Below, piece after piece: positions 24,654 through 34,035 of a stretch of DNA of 64,000 nt. The DNA lies in the NCBI GenBank assembly GCA_964457685.1, contig CAYWFS010000003.1:6103-70102 (forward strand). Direction: 5' to 3'. This DNA comes from UMGS1696 sp964457685. GTDB taxonomy: Bacteria > Bacillota > Clostridia > Oscillospirales > CAG-272. Position numbers and translations under genes: made by a program. How positions within the stretch are numbered: position 1 is the first letter of the stretch; every line of letters begins with the position of its first letter. Under the pieces are notes generated by a model. The model made no database searches, had not been told where the DNA came from, and was given only the letters and a program-made list of their open reading frames with translations.

Positions 24654-26135
24654 TTACTCGCCGATGAGAGTGAGGAATCTTCCGTAAGCCTCATCCCATG
24701 CCGCTTTATTTTCGTTATGAGGTTCAAATGTTTTGATTTCAAAGGAATTTGCGATAATGCGTCTTGCTTCCCACATATCGGATATTTCACCGAGTGCGAT
24801 AAGCTGCATTGCGACGTTACCGAGAGTAGTAGCTTCAACCGGTCCCGCATACACTGTTTTACCTGATGCATCGGAGGCAAACTGAGAAAGCATATCTTCC
24901 TTTGTGCCACCGCCTACGATATTGATTACCTCGTAGTACTTGCCGGTCATTTCTTCAAGTCTTTCCGCTGTCCAACGGTATCTGAGTGCGAGAGACTCAA
25001 AGATACATCTTACTATTTCACCGGGAGTTTCGGGAACTGGCTGAGAAGTATTTCTGCAATACTCTCTGATTCTTTCGGGGAGATTTCCTGCCGGTGCAAA
25101 AAGTGCGTCGTCGGGATTGATGATGGAACGGAGAGGCTTTGCCTGTTTTGCAAGCTCTGTAAGCTCATCAAAGGTGTAGTTCTTTCCCTCACGCTTCCAC
25201 TGTCTGCGAGACTCCTGCTCAAGCCACAGACCCATTATATTTTTAAGGAGTCTGATGGTTCCGAATGCACCGCCCTCGTTTGTGAAGTCGTACTTTTCGG
25301 AAAGCTCGGTGAGAACGGGAGTATCTGTCTCCGTACCCATAAGCGACCATGTTCCGCTTGAGATATAAAGGAAGTCCTTTTTAGCTGCGGGAACGGCAAG
25401 AACAGCACTTGCGGTATCGTGGGACGCTATCTTCATAACGGAAAGTCCCGTATTTCCCGTCTCCTCCTCGATATTGGGAAGGAGCTTACCGCAAACTGTA
25501 CCGGGTTTTACGATAGGTCTGAGTATTCTCGAGGGAATACCGCATTTTTCTATTATATCGAGAGCATATTCTCTCTTATTTGCGTCAAGCAATGCTCCTG
25601 TTGAAGCTATTGTATATTCGCTTGTTTTTTCGCCTGTAAGCATATATGCGAAAAGGTCGGGCATAGCGAGAAGGCAATCGGCATTTTCAACTATCCACGG
25701 TCTGTCACGCATATCCGCCGCAAGCTGATAAAGCGTATTGAAATTCAGCGACTGAATACCGGTTCTGGAATAAAGCTCTTTTCTCGAAATGAAGTTTGAG
25801 AATACATAGGGCTGTATCTCCTCGGTACGCTTATCTCTGTAGTGATAGGGATTTGCGAGAAGTACACCTGCTTTATCGAGATAGCCGTAGTCAACACCCC
25901 ATGTGTCGATACCGAGAGATACGGCACCACCCTCATGGGAAGCGGCGAGAACAGCGGTCTTTATTTCGTGAAAAAGTCTGGGTGCATCCCAGAAGAATCC
26001 GCCGGGCATCATAACGGGGTCGTTTGAGAAGCGGTGAATCTCACGAAGATCTATTTTGTTTCCGTCGTAGGAGCAAAGCATTCCTCTGCCGCTTGAAGCT
26101 CCGAAATCAACGGCAAGTATCTGTTTTTTATTCAT
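24654..26135 (-). CDS. rhaB: rhamnulokinase
   Basis: 493 residues of the FGGY carbohydrate kinase family. It phosphorylates L-rhamnulose at O1 using ATP. N-terminal phosphate-binding loop AVDFGASSGRG, the GIDTWGVDYG segment with the likely catalytic Asp, HDTASAVLAVP and SSGTWSLMG in the second domain, and NIVGGGTKEDMLSQFASD near residue 410 all match RhaB. Located between a TIM-barrel epimerase gene (17 bases upstream) and rhaA. Confidence 0.95.
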   Translation of the reverse strand: MNKKQILAVDFGASSGRGMLCSYDGNKIDLREIHRFSNDPVMMPGGFFWDAPRLFHEIKTAVLAASHEGGAVSLGIDTWGVDYGYLDKAGVLLANPYHYRDKRTEEIQPYVFSNFISRKELYSRTGIQSLNFNTLYQLAADMRDRPWIVENADCLLAMPDLFAYMLTGEKTSEYTIASTGALLDANKREYALDIIEKCGIPSRILRPIVKPGTVCGKLLPNIEEETGNTGLSVMKIASHDTASAVLAVPAAKKDFLYISSGTWSLMGTETDTPVLTELSEKYDFTNEGGAFGTIRLLKNIMGLWLEQESRRQWKREGKNYTFDELTELAKQAKPLRSIINPDDALFAPAGNLPERIREYCRNTSQPVPETPGEIVRCIFESLALRYRWTAERLEEMTGKYYEVINIVGGGTKEDMLSQFASDASGKTVYAGPVEATTLGNVAMQLIALGEISDMWEARRIIANSFEIKTFEPHNENKAAWDEAYGRFLTLIGE

Positions 26136-26152
26136 GTTAATTCCTCTCTTTA

Positions 26153-27019
26153 TCAGAGAATCTGAGCGGTTCTGGGGATACAGTAACGGAGACTCTCTAC
26201 CGCCGCCTTGAATGCGGAAGCGGAATTCGGATATGCGTTAGCTATGTGGCTTGTATTTCCGTCTTCTTCAAGTCCTTCGAGACCTGCAAACACGTTAAGG
26301 TGAGGTTCTACCGTAAGAACAAACTCTCCGTCATGCACTCTGTTGATAACCGCAAGAAGTTCGGGGATGCATCCGTCACCCATACCTGCCGGAACAATGG
26401 TACCGTTCACGAGAGCGTCCTTGATATGTGCATAGGTAATGTGGGTTTTGAGGAGGTTATACGAATACTCAAACGCCTGACAGCCGCACTGAATAAAGTT
26501 TGCGGGATCGAACACACAGCCGAGTCTGCCGTCAAATTCATCGAGTATGTCAAGGCATCTTTCGGGAGTGTCACCGTAAATTCCCTTTTCGTTTTCATGG
26601 CAGAGCTTTACACCGTATTCATCGGCGATATCAAGCATCTTACCCATTCTGTCGATAACCTCTTCTCTGTATTCCTCATGCTTTCCGTCGGGAATATAGA
26701 AAGAGAACACACGAATACGGGGAGCAAACAGTGTATCCGCAACCTCGCAGGTATTTTTCAGCTTTTCGAGATGAGGCTCAATCGGGTCTGTAATCTTTAT
26801 CTTACCGATAGGAGAACCGATGGCAGACACGGATATTCCGGCAGATTCGAGCTTCTTATGTACATCGGAAGCCTGAAGAGGTGTGAGATCCGACACATTT
26901 ATTCCGTCCACTCCTCTCAGTTCAGTCATTCTTATCTTACTTGTGATAAGTCCCTCAATCTGTTCGTCGAGAGAGGGAGAATATTCGTCCGAAAATGCAC
27001 TTAATCTGAATTTTACCAT
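26153..27019 (-). CDS. sugar phosphate isomerase/epimerase (TIM barrel) in the rhamnose operon
   Basis: 288 residues, xylose-isomerase-like TIM barrel. The metal ligands of the fold are visible: Glu in LCHENEKG, Asp in CVFDPANF, His in TYAHIKDAL and Glu in LTVEPHL. As first gene of the rhamnose operon it may process a rhamnose-derived or related sugar, but its exact substrate is unknown; it is not the small RhaM mutarotase. ggagtg 7 bases before the ATG supports the start, and a good promoter lies 81 bases further upstream. Confidence 0.8.
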   Translation of the reverse strand: MVKFRLSAFSDEYSPSLDEQIEGLITSKIRMTELRGVDGINVSDLTPLQASDVHKKLESAGISVSAIGSPIGKIKITDPIEPHLEKLKNTCEVADTLFAPRIRVFSFYIPDGKHEEYREEVIDRMGKMLDIADEYGVKLCHENEKGIYGDTPERCLDILDEFDGRLGCVFDPANFIQCGCQAFEYSYNLLKTHITYAHIKDALVNGTIVPAGMGDGCIPELLAVINRVHDGEFVLTVEPHLNVFAGLEGLEEDGNTSHIANAYPNSASAFKAAVESLRYCIPRTAQIL

Positions 27020-27219
27020 ATATCAACACTCCAGTTTATTTAACATCTGAAAGGAAATGCGGTGTAAAAACGACACGGCTTTCCCATTTATCCACTGTAA
27101 TTATAGCATTTTTTTCTCTATAATGCAATCGTTTGACAAAGAAAAATGTGTGTCATTTCCAAAGAACTGTCGAATAACGATGTTTTTTGCACAAATCCGC
27201 ATATTTTTTTACAAGTTGT
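27020..27219 (-). promoter_or_regulatory. rhamnose operon promoter region
   Basis: Minus-strand TTGCAT (27123-27128) and TATAAT (27100-27105) with a 17-base spacer give a leader of about 75 bases. Overlapping the -35 is a partly cre-like stretch (AACGATTGCAT on the minus strand), matching the 3' half of the CcpA consensus better than the 5' half. Nothing else was recognised in the AT-rich remainder up to mutS2. Confidence 0.6.
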
Positions 27220-29580
27220 TTACAATTCCAGAACCGTAACACCGTAGTCACCCTCACCGAACGCACCCGCACGGAAGGATTTTACTCTTTTATCTTCTTT
27301 AAAGCGTATCCAAAGGGCATTTCTGAGGGCTCCGGTGCCTTTTCCGTGGATGATGGTTGCACTGTGTACTCCGGCAAGCATTGCGTTGTCTATATATCTG
27401 TCAACAACGAACCACGCTTCTTCTCCCGTCATTCCGCGAACATCGCATTCAAGGCTGAACGACTTTGTTACCTGCGCTCTTGCAACCGCCTGCTTTTTCT
27501 TTTCTTTTTTCGCAATGCTTTCCGCACCCTCGACAAGCTTCAGGTCTTTTATATTACCTCTCATCTTGACCGCACCCATTTTAAGGTTCACGTTTCCGTT
27601 TTTGTCGGGGTCATCGAGGAGTATTCCCTGTGTTCCGAGATTTCTGTGAATAACTGCGTCACCCTTTTTCAGCGGTCTGGGAAGAACATAATCCTCATCG
27701 TCAACATAATCCGTGATGGGGTTCATTTTGTCGTCAAACTCACGGACTCTTGCTCTTATTGCTTTTTTAGCTTCCGCAAGCTTGTCTGCCTCCTGCTGCT
27801 TCTTCGCCTCTTCAAGCTGACGCATAACGAAATCACTTGTTGCTCTTGCACCGTCGAGAAGCTCCTGAGCCTTTTTCTTCATCGTCTGAGCTTCCTTTTC
27901 CGCACCTGCAAGACGGCGAGAAAGCTCTTCCTCGGTCTTTTTGCGTTCGGCTTCAAACTGTCTGCGTGAGTTTTCCGCTTCCGCTTTCTCTTTCTCGAGG
28001 TCGAGTCTCATTTTGTCAAGTTTTTCGATAACCGCTTCAAAGCTTCTTGAGCCTGTATCGACAAACTGCTCTGCGTGCTTTACTATACTGTGCGGAAGTC
28101 CGAGTTTTTCGGATATTGCAAAGGCATTCGATTTACCGGGTGTACCGACTATAAGTCTATACGTCGGGCAAAGAGTGTTTACGTCAAACTCACATGACGC
28201 ATTTGCAACGTCCTCCGTCTCGAGTGCGTATGCTTTAAGCTCCGCATAGTGAGTAGTGGACGCACAAAGAGTTTTGTTAAGTCTTGTTTCATCAAGTATA
28301 GCCATCGCAAGAGCCGCACCTTCTACGGGGTCTGTTCCCGAACAAAGCTCATCGAACAGCACAAGGGATTTGTCAGTCATCTTGTCTATTATGTTGACTA
28401 TAGCTTTCATATGTGAGGAGAAGGTCGAGAGTGACTGTTCAATGCTCTGCTCGTCTCCTATATCGGAAAACACTTCATCGAAAACACCGATTCTCGACGT
28501 ATCCTCTGCCGGAACATGAAGTCCCGACTGTGCCATTATCGTAAACAGACCTATCGTTTTCAGCGTAACCGTCTTACCGCCCGTATTCGGACCCGTAATA
28601 ACAAGCATTCTGTAGTCCTTACCGAGAGAAACGGTTATCGGAACCACTGTATCCTTGTCGAGAAGCGGATGACGTGCCTTATAAAGGTCTACAAGAGGTC
28701 TGTCCACTATCTGAGGAGCGGCGGCATTCATCTTGTACGAAAGCTCCGCACAGGTGAATATAAACGCAAGCTCGGTTATGTTTAGGTAGTCAAGAGTAAG
28801 AGAGTTTCCCGACACCGCAACACCTGCTGACAGGTCACGGATAATGCGTTCTATCTCATGCTCTTCCTTACTTTCAAGCTCACGAAGCTCGTTATTCGCT
28901 TCAACGACTGCCATCGGTTCTATGAAAAGCGTAGCACCCGAGGATGAGGTATCGTGTATCAGACCTTTTACCTCTCCTCTGTATTCGGCTTTTACGGGAA
29001 TAACAAATCTGCCTCCTCGTGTGGTGACTATGTTTTCCTGGAGATATTTGGACTGTCCCGAAACGTACTTCTGAAGCAAATCCTTAATCTTTGCGTCTGT
29101 TGCACGTTTTTTACGTCTTATTTCGCCAAGTTCATGGCTTGCTTCATCCGCAACGAAATCATCCGCAAGAATGGAGCGGTTTATTTTTTCTTCAAGGCTT
29201 CTGTTCGGAATAAGTCTGTCGAATATTTCCGAAAGAGATGTTGTGGGAGTTTTTTCGCCCTGAACGTAATCAATGAGCTGACGTGCGGTTTTAAACACTG
29301 CCGCACAATCGAGAAGCTCACGAAGAGAAAGCATTGCGTCCTTTTCGGCTCTCTCAACGCTGGGACGGACATCCTTTATTCTGCCGAAAGACGGTGCTCC
29401 CTTTAAGCCTATGAGGGTCTTTGCATCGGTGGTATGCTGCTGTCTGATTCTCACCTTTTCTATATCCGAGGTGGGGGTCAGTGTTTTCGCAAGCTCGACA
29501 GATCCCTCCGTCGGTGCAAGTGATGCAAGTATATCCCTTACTTTATCAAATTCAAGTGTATGTAATGCTTTGGAATTCAT
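27220..29580 (-). CDS. mutS2: MutS2 family ATPase with C-terminal Smr domain
   Basis: 786 residues. Order of domains: MutS core and clamp helices (1-300), ABC-type ATPase with Walker A GPNTGGKT near 333 and DELCSGTDPVEGAA (Walker B and D-loop), long charged coiled coil (about 510-630), KOW-like segment and a C-terminal Smr nuclease domain (LECDVRGMTGEEA, IIHGKGTGALR). The N-terminal mismatch-reading domain of MutS is absent, as in all MutS2. The family limits recombination and, in Bacillus, rescues collided ribosomes. Last gene of the yqfC-phoH-era chain, 24 bases after recO. Confidence 0.95.
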   Translation of the reverse strand: MNSKALHTLEFDKVRDILASLAPTEGSVELAKTLTPTSDIEKVRIRQQHTTDAKTLIGLKGAPSFGRIKDVRPSVERAEKDAMLSLRELLDCAAVFKTARQLIDYVQGEKTPTTSLSEIFDRLIPNRSLEEKINRSILADDFVADEASHELGEIRRKKRATDAKIKDLLQKYVSGQSKYLQENIVTTRGGRFVIPVKAEYRGEVKGLIHDTSSSGATLFIEPMAVVEANNELRELESKEEHEIERIIRDLSAGVAVSGNSLTLDYLNITELAFIFTCAELSYKMNAAAPQIVDRPLVDLYKARHPLLDKDTVVPITVSLGKDYRMLVITGPNTGGKTVTLKTIGLFTIMAQSGLHVPAEDTSRIGVFDEVFSDIGDEQSIEQSLSTFSSHMKAIVNIIDKMTDKSLVLFDELCSGTDPVEGAALAMAILDETRLNKTLCASTTHYAELKAYALETEDVANASCEFDVNTLCPTYRLIVGTPGKSNAFAISEKLGLPHSIVKHAEQFVDTGSRSFEAVIEKLDKMRLDLEKEKAEAENSRRQFEAERKKTEEELSRRLAGAEKEAQTMKKKAQELLDGARATSDFVMRQLEEAKKQQEADKLAEAKKAIRARVREFDDKMNPITDYVDDEDYVLPRPLKKGDAVIHRNLGTQGILLDDPDKNGNVNLKMGAVKMRGNIKDLKLVEGAESIAKKEKKKQAVARAQVTKSFSLECDVRGMTGEEAWFVVDRYIDNAMLAGVHSATIIHGKGTGALRNALWIRFKEDKRVKSFRAGAFGEGDYGVTVLEL

Positions 29581-29604
29581 TTTTTCCTCTGTATTGTATT
29601 TTCT

Positions 29605-30396
29605 CTATATCCTTATCTTCTTGTAATATTCAAGCGACGAAAAGCCATGTTCGAGATGGTTCAGGAGGTATCTCTCACAGACCACCGAAAACAGCGAAAG
29701 CTCACTTTTATCAAGAGAGAACGACAAAAATCTTTTCTGCGGTGCTTCCTCGATATATCTGAGTGCGAAAAGGACGGGCATAGTCAGTCTTATGAAAATT
29801 TTCGCTATACTTCCGTCACCCACGAATTCGGGCGAATTGTCGAGTATGTCACGGCATTTTTTGCAAATCACACGTCCGTTCATAACATCGAGAACACTTT
29901 CGCCGGTTATTTCACATCCGCATTCTCCGCATACCGAAAGATCGGGCATAAAGCCTTCGATAACAGCCGCACGGAATTCAAACGCTCCCTTTATCAGCTC
30001 AAGCGGCAGCTTCAGATTCGATATTGCATACAGTGTGTTCAGTATAAGCGGCAACAGTCCCTCGTCTCCCTGACCTACAAGGGCAAGGTCGTATGCAACA
30101 TCGCAGACATAGTTAGCAAGTGCAAGTTTTTCAATATCGTAACGCAAATCCATAAACGATTCTATCAAAAATGCGTCTGCGATATAGTAGTATTCTCCCC
30201 TTTTCGTAAGCTGAAAGGTACTGTAGGTGAAAAGCTGTGCCGATGCCGCATATCTGTTTTTGATATTCGTCAGGCCCTTGCCCGATATTGTTATAAGACC
30301 AAGCTCCGATGTAAGCAAAGTAAGAAGCTTATCCTTTTCGCCCACCTTTACTTCACGCACAACAAGTCCGTCAAGCTCCGTAAACTTCTCGCCCAT
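29605..30396 (-). CDS. recO: DNA repair protein RecO
   Basis: 263 residues. Mediator that helps load RecA on SSB-coated DNA. N-terminal OB fold beginning GLVVREVKVGEKDKLLTLLT, helical middle and a zinc knuckle with four Cys (CGECG near residue 150 and CKKC about 25 residues later). Starts 3 bases after the era stop codon, the usual era-recO linkage in Firmicutes. Confidence 0.93.
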   Translation of the reverse strand: MGEKFTELDGLVVREVKVGEKDKLLTLLTSELGLITISGKGLTNIKNRYAASAQLFTYSTFQLTKRGEYYYIADAFLIESFMDLRYDIEKLALANYVCDVAYDLALVGQGDEGLLPLILNTLYAISNLKLPLELIKGAFEFRAAVIEGFMPDLSVCGECGCEITGESVLDVMNGRVICKKCRDILDNSPEFVGDGSIAKIFIRLTMPVLFALRYIEEAPQKRFLSFSLDKSELSLFSVVCERYLLNHLEHGFSSLEYYKKIRI

Positions 30397-30399
30397 AAA

Positions 30400-31290
30400 T
30401 TACATATCTATATCGGGTTTGAATCCGAAGGAGTTAAGGGAAAGCTGATTATCACGCCACTTTTCCTTAACCTTTACCCAAAGATTGAGGTAAACCTTTA
30501 CTCCGAAGAACGCTTCCATATCTTCTCTTGCGTATGTACCTATCTTTTTAAGGGTTTCGCCGCCCTTACCTACGATAATACCCTTGTGAGACTGCTTTTC
30601 GCAATATATTTCCGCACGAATGCGAATCATCTTTTCGTCTTCTTCAAACTCCTCGATAACTACAGCTGTACCGTGGGGGATTTCGTCGGAAAGAGTTCTG
30701 AGGAGCTTTTCTCTGATTATCTCTGCGGCTATCTGTCTTTCGGGTTGGTCTGTAAGGCTGTCCTCGTCAAACATCCACTCGCCCTCGTAAAGGAACTTTT
30801 CAGCCTCCTCGAGTACATCCTCGACATTCTTTCCGCTTTCCGCACAGGTGGGAACTACTGCGTCAAAATCGTGGAGAGAAGCATAATTTGCGATGGTTTC
30901 CGCAAGCTTTTCACGGTTAACAAGGTCTATTTTATTAAGTACGAGTATGGACGGAAGACCAGCTTTCTTTATCTGACCGATGAGGTTCTTTTCTATTTCG
31001 CCTGCGGGATAGCCTGCCTCCGCAATAAGAATTACCGCATCGGCAGAACCTACGGAAGAACGAACCGTTTTCATCATAAATTCGCCGAGCTTGTTCTTTG
31101 CGTGGTGTACACCGGGGGTGTCGAGGAAAACGAACTGATCTTCGCCCTTTGTGAGAATTCCCGCAATACGGTTTCTTGTTGTCTGCGGCTTCGGGGAAAC
31201 TATCGCTATTTTTTCTCCGAGGAGGTGGTTCATAAGTGTGCTTTTACCTACGTTAGGTCTTCCGACAATTGCTATAAATGCTGTTCTCAT
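30400..31290 (-). CDS. era: GTPase Era
   Basis: 296 residues. Ribosome-assembly GTPase that binds the 3' end of 16S rRNA. G1 GRPNVGKS at 10-17, G3 DTPGVH, G4 NKID and a C-terminal KH domain with GIIVGKGGETLKKIG. All key residues are present and the length is typical. 18 bases after ybeY; in many Firmicutes dgkA and cdd lie between these two genes, but not here. Confidence 0.97.
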   Translation of the reverse strand: MRTAFIAIVGRPNVGKSTLMNHLLGEKIAIVSPKPQTTRNRIAGILTKGEDQFVFLDTPGVHHAKNKLGEFMMKTVRSSVGSADAVILIAEAGYPAGEIEKNLIGQIKKAGLPSILVLNKIDLVNREKLAETIANYASLHDFDAVVPTCAESGKNVEDVLEEAEKFLYEGEWMFDEDSLTDQPERQIAAEIIREKLLRTLSDEIPHGTAVVIEEFEEDEKMIRIRAEIYCEKQSHKGIIVGKGGETLKKIGTYAREDMEAFFGVKVYLNLWVKVKEKWRDNQLSLNSFGFKPDIDM

Positions 31291-31308
31291 ATTTTTCTCC
31301 GTTTATCC

Positions 31309-31794
31309 TTATCTGTTCTCTTTTATTTCAAGTCCGAGCTTTTTCATTACAACTCTCTGATGCAGTCTCATTTCCGCTTCTTCTTCATCGGAGTTTACAT
31401 GGTCATATCCGAGAAGATGGAGTACGGAATGCACCGTAAGAAATGCACATTCCCTCTCGTAGCTATGCCCGAATTCGTCAGCCTGCTCCTTTGCTCTCTC
31501 AAGCGAAAGAACTATGTCTCCAAGCTCAAATTCCTCTCCGTCAAACGGTACGTCTCCGTTCTTTATGTCGTACATGGGAAATGACAGCACGTCCGTTGCC
31601 GAATCTATCTCACGGAACTCACGGTTCTTTTCACGAATCTGTTCGTTATCGGTAAAGGTTACGGACACCGTGCAGTCGGAATCGAAGTTCTCGCATTCGA
31701 GTGTGCTTTTTACGGCTTTTTTTATAAGTCTTCTGAGTGAAAAGCCTGCCTTCAGTTTATTTTGTTCGTTTGTGAATATTATTTTTACTTTCAT
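31309..31794 (-). CDS. ybeY: endoribonuclease YbeY
   Basis: 161 residues. Metal-dependent RNase needed for 16S rRNA 3'-end maturation and ribosome quality control. The zinc motif HxxxHxxGxxH is intact (HSVLHLLGYDH near the C-terminus) and the preceding VLSFP and LGDIVLS stretches are typical. Its start overlaps the phoH stop by 4 bases. Confidence 0.95.
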   Translation of the reverse strand: MKVKIIFTNEQNKLKAGFSLRRLIKKAVKSTLECENFDSDCTVSVTFTDNEQIREKNREFREIDSATDVLSFPMYDIKNGDVPFDGEEFELGDIVLSLERAKEQADEFGHSYERECAFLTVHSVLHLLGYDHVNSDEEEAEMRLHQRVVMKKLGLEIKENR

Positions 31795-32831
31795 TTTCTT
31801 GTATCACGGTGTTCCGCATGGTATCTTACCTTTTCTCGCTTCTCCTCCGTTTTTACCTTTCTGTCTCTGTCATATTTGTCGTATGCCATGATTATCTTCT
31901 GAACAAGTCTGTGTCGAACAACGTCCTTTTCGCTGAACTCATGTACCGCTATATCGTCTATGTTCTTCAGTATCTGAACCGCTATCGAAAGTCCGCTTTT
32001 CGTACCTCTCGGAAGGTCTGTCTGAGTAAGGTCTCCGGTTACAACTACCTTTGAGCCGTTTCCGAGTCGTGTCAGGAACATTTTCATCTGCTCGGGTGTT
32101 GTGTTCTGTGCTTCATCGAGGATTATAAACGAGTCATCGAGAGTTCTTCCTCGCATATACGCAAGAGGTGCTATCTCAATAGTCATCTTCTCGATAAGTC
32201 TCGCACAGGATTCCGCACCGAGCATTTCGTAAAGTGCGTCGTAAAGAGGTCTGAGGTAGGGGTCTATCTTACTTTGGAGGTCACCCGGAAGAAATCCGAG
32301 TCTCTCTCCTGCTTCAACTGCCGGACGTGTGAGGATTATTCTCGACACTTCATGAGCCCTCAGTGCTTTAACGGCAGCAGCCACCGCAAGATATGTCTTA
32401 CCCGTACCGGCAGGACCCGCACCTATGACTATCGTATTTTTTCTGATTGCTTCAAGATATTTTTTCTGACCGACTGTCTTTGCTTTGACGGGCTTTCCCT
32501 TTGCGGTAACGAAGAAGCAGTCCTCGTCAAATGCCGCAAGCTCGCTTTGTCGTCCGTCCTTTACCATCGAGACTGTGTAATCAACGCTTTGATCCGTCAG
32601 CTCGTCTCCGATACCGACTATCTTTTTCAGATACATAAGTGTCTCGTAAGCACCGTCAAGTCCGTCCTCTTCTCCCTCGATTACAATGGTATCTCCGTCG
32701 TCTGCCTGGTTTTGTATGTTATATATCCTAACAGAAAACTCATCCTCGAGTCGTCTTATATTCTTGTCAAAGCTTCCGAATATTCTCGAGGTCATTTCCG
32801 ATGTTTGAGTATTTATCTTCTTTATCGCCAT
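31791..32831 (-). CDS. phoH: PhoH-like ATPase
   Basis: 346 residues. Predicted RNA-associated ATPase, usually encoded next to ybeY. Walker A GPAGTGKT near residue 140, VEAGERLGFLPGD, and Walker B FIILDEAQNTTPEQMK are clear; an N-terminal KH-like part precedes the ATPase. Basic C-terminal tail. 22 bases downstream of yqfD and overlapping ybeY by 4 bases. Confidence 0.94.
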   Translation of the reverse strand: MAIKKINTQTSEMTSRIFGSFDKNIRRLEDEFSVRIYNIQNQADDGDTIVIEGEEDGLDGAYETLMYLKKIVGIGDELTDQSVDYTVSMVKDGRQSELAAFDEDCFFVTAKGKPVKAKTVGQKKYLEAIRKNTIVIGAGPAGTGKTYLAVAAAVKALRAHEVSRIILTRPAVEAGERLGFLPGDLQSKIDPYLRPLYDALYEMLGAESCARLIEKMTIEIAPLAYMRGRTLDDSFIILDEAQNTTPEQMKMFLTRLGNGSKVVVTGDLTQTDLPRGTKSGLSIAVQILKNIDDIAVHEFSEKDVVRHRLVQKIIMAYDKYDRDRKVKTEEKREKVRYHAEHRDTRK

Positions 32832-32853
32832 ATTTTTCTCCGCTCTTAAAGCA

Positions 32854-34035
32854 TTACTCGGCTTTTACCGTAAATTCTTTTGTTAATCCAATATTCCGCC
32901 TGAGATAAAGCATACAGTTCAATATATACACACCGTCTTCAAATTCAGAATGTATTTCCTTATGCTCAAGCTCTGCGTCGGCAGTCAGCTCCCGTATTTT
33001 TCGACCGAGCGAATACATTGCTTCGTTTCCTGCCGTCTCTGTGCTTATCTGTTCATTTTCGGTCACATACTCCCTGCTGACGTTCGTTTCAAGCCACACC
33101 GGTATTTCGCAAAGTCCGAATGGGCATAGCTTCTCCATCGTACTTATTGTATCACAAACACCCCCGTCAATTCCACCCTTTCCGAAAAGATTTATCGTTT
33201 TTTTGAAAAATTTGATTGCATAGTCTCGCTTTTCACGTCCCGTATATGTCTTTTTTTCTCTTGTCGTGCTTATTCTTTCGCTGAATGCCTCGACCGTTTG
33301 GCATATTACCTCACCCGATGCATACTCAAAACGATATTCTCCATCACGTCCCTCGCACACACCGGATATAAGCACCTGTCCCGCTCTCACAAGCTGACCC
33401 GGAGTAACGGTTGCCTGACCCTCGAACACGTTTATTTCTTCAACTATGCCATCGCATTTCGCAACAACATTCGCATATGTGTCGTTTGGGTGCTTTTCTC
33501 TCTCGTCTCGATACAGCTCCCTTACCTGAACCTCGGCAACCGTACCGTTCATGAAGATACTTAGCCATGCTATATCGTTTTGCAGTGCAACATAGTCCGC
33601 ATGAAGCTGATTGTAGTTTATATTTTCAAACGGTACTCCCACTTCAAAGCCAAGCTCCGCAAGAGTGTCTGTTATCGTCTCGTAATCGGTTTTTGTGTTC
33701 CCGTCTATCTTAATGTCCCACACTATTCCCGAGGAATATTTCATCCACGCGAAAAAAACAAGCACTCCGAGTAAAACGAACGGTCTTAGTCTTATAAATC
33801 GGCACAAATACGGAAATCCGCTCATATCCGACACCTCAGCATACGGAGCAAGCTTTTCGATGCACGAAATATAGTCTCCCTCGGTGAGAGTAAATGTTAT
33901 GCTTTCTCCGTCTCTTTTTTCGTTTTCAAAGGAAATATCGTCCCTATAAAGAATGTCGAAAACAGCGGCACTGTCTTCGTTCTTCACCTTTACCCGTCTG
34001 CTGCCGTAAAAAAAGCGTCCGATGAATTTCAGCAT
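32854..34035 (-). CDS. yqfD: sporulation protein YqfD
   Basis: 393 residues. Membrane protein of the sporulation programme, in Bacillus subtilis part of the sigma-E regulon; exact role unknown. One clear membrane segment near residue 90 (PFVLLGVLVFFAWM), an N-terminal cytoplasmic part and a large C-terminal extracytoplasmic part with the typical VAKCDGIVEEINVFEG and GQVLISGV segments. Its start overlaps yqfC by 7 bases. Confidence 0.92.
   Translation of the reverse strand: MLKFIGRFFYGSRRVKVKNEDSAAVFDILYRDDISFENEKRDGESITFTLTEGDYISCIEKLAPYAEVSDMSGFPYLCRFIRLRPFVLLGVLVFFAWMKYSSGIVWDIKIDGNTKTDYETITDTLAELGFEVGVPFENINYNQLHADYVALQNDIAWLSIFMNGTVAEVQVRELYRDEREKHPNDTYANVVAKCDGIVEEINVFEGQATVTPGQLVRAGQVLISGVCEGRDGEYRFEYASGEVICQTVEAFSERISTTREKKTYTGREKRDYAIKFFKKTINLFGKGGIDGGVCDTISTMEKLCPFGLCEIPVWLETNVSREYVTENEQISTETAGNEAMYSLGRKIRELTADAELEHKEIHSEFEDGVYILNCMLYLRRNIGLTKEFTVKAE

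Noticed and set aside
29647..31584. 645-codon open frame on the plus strand opposite recO, era and ybeY
   Set aside because: Antisense shadow: the minus strand codes recognised conserved proteins with proper ribosome-binding sites. The plus-strand product has no domain and is rich in Cys, Phe and Tyr as such shadows are.
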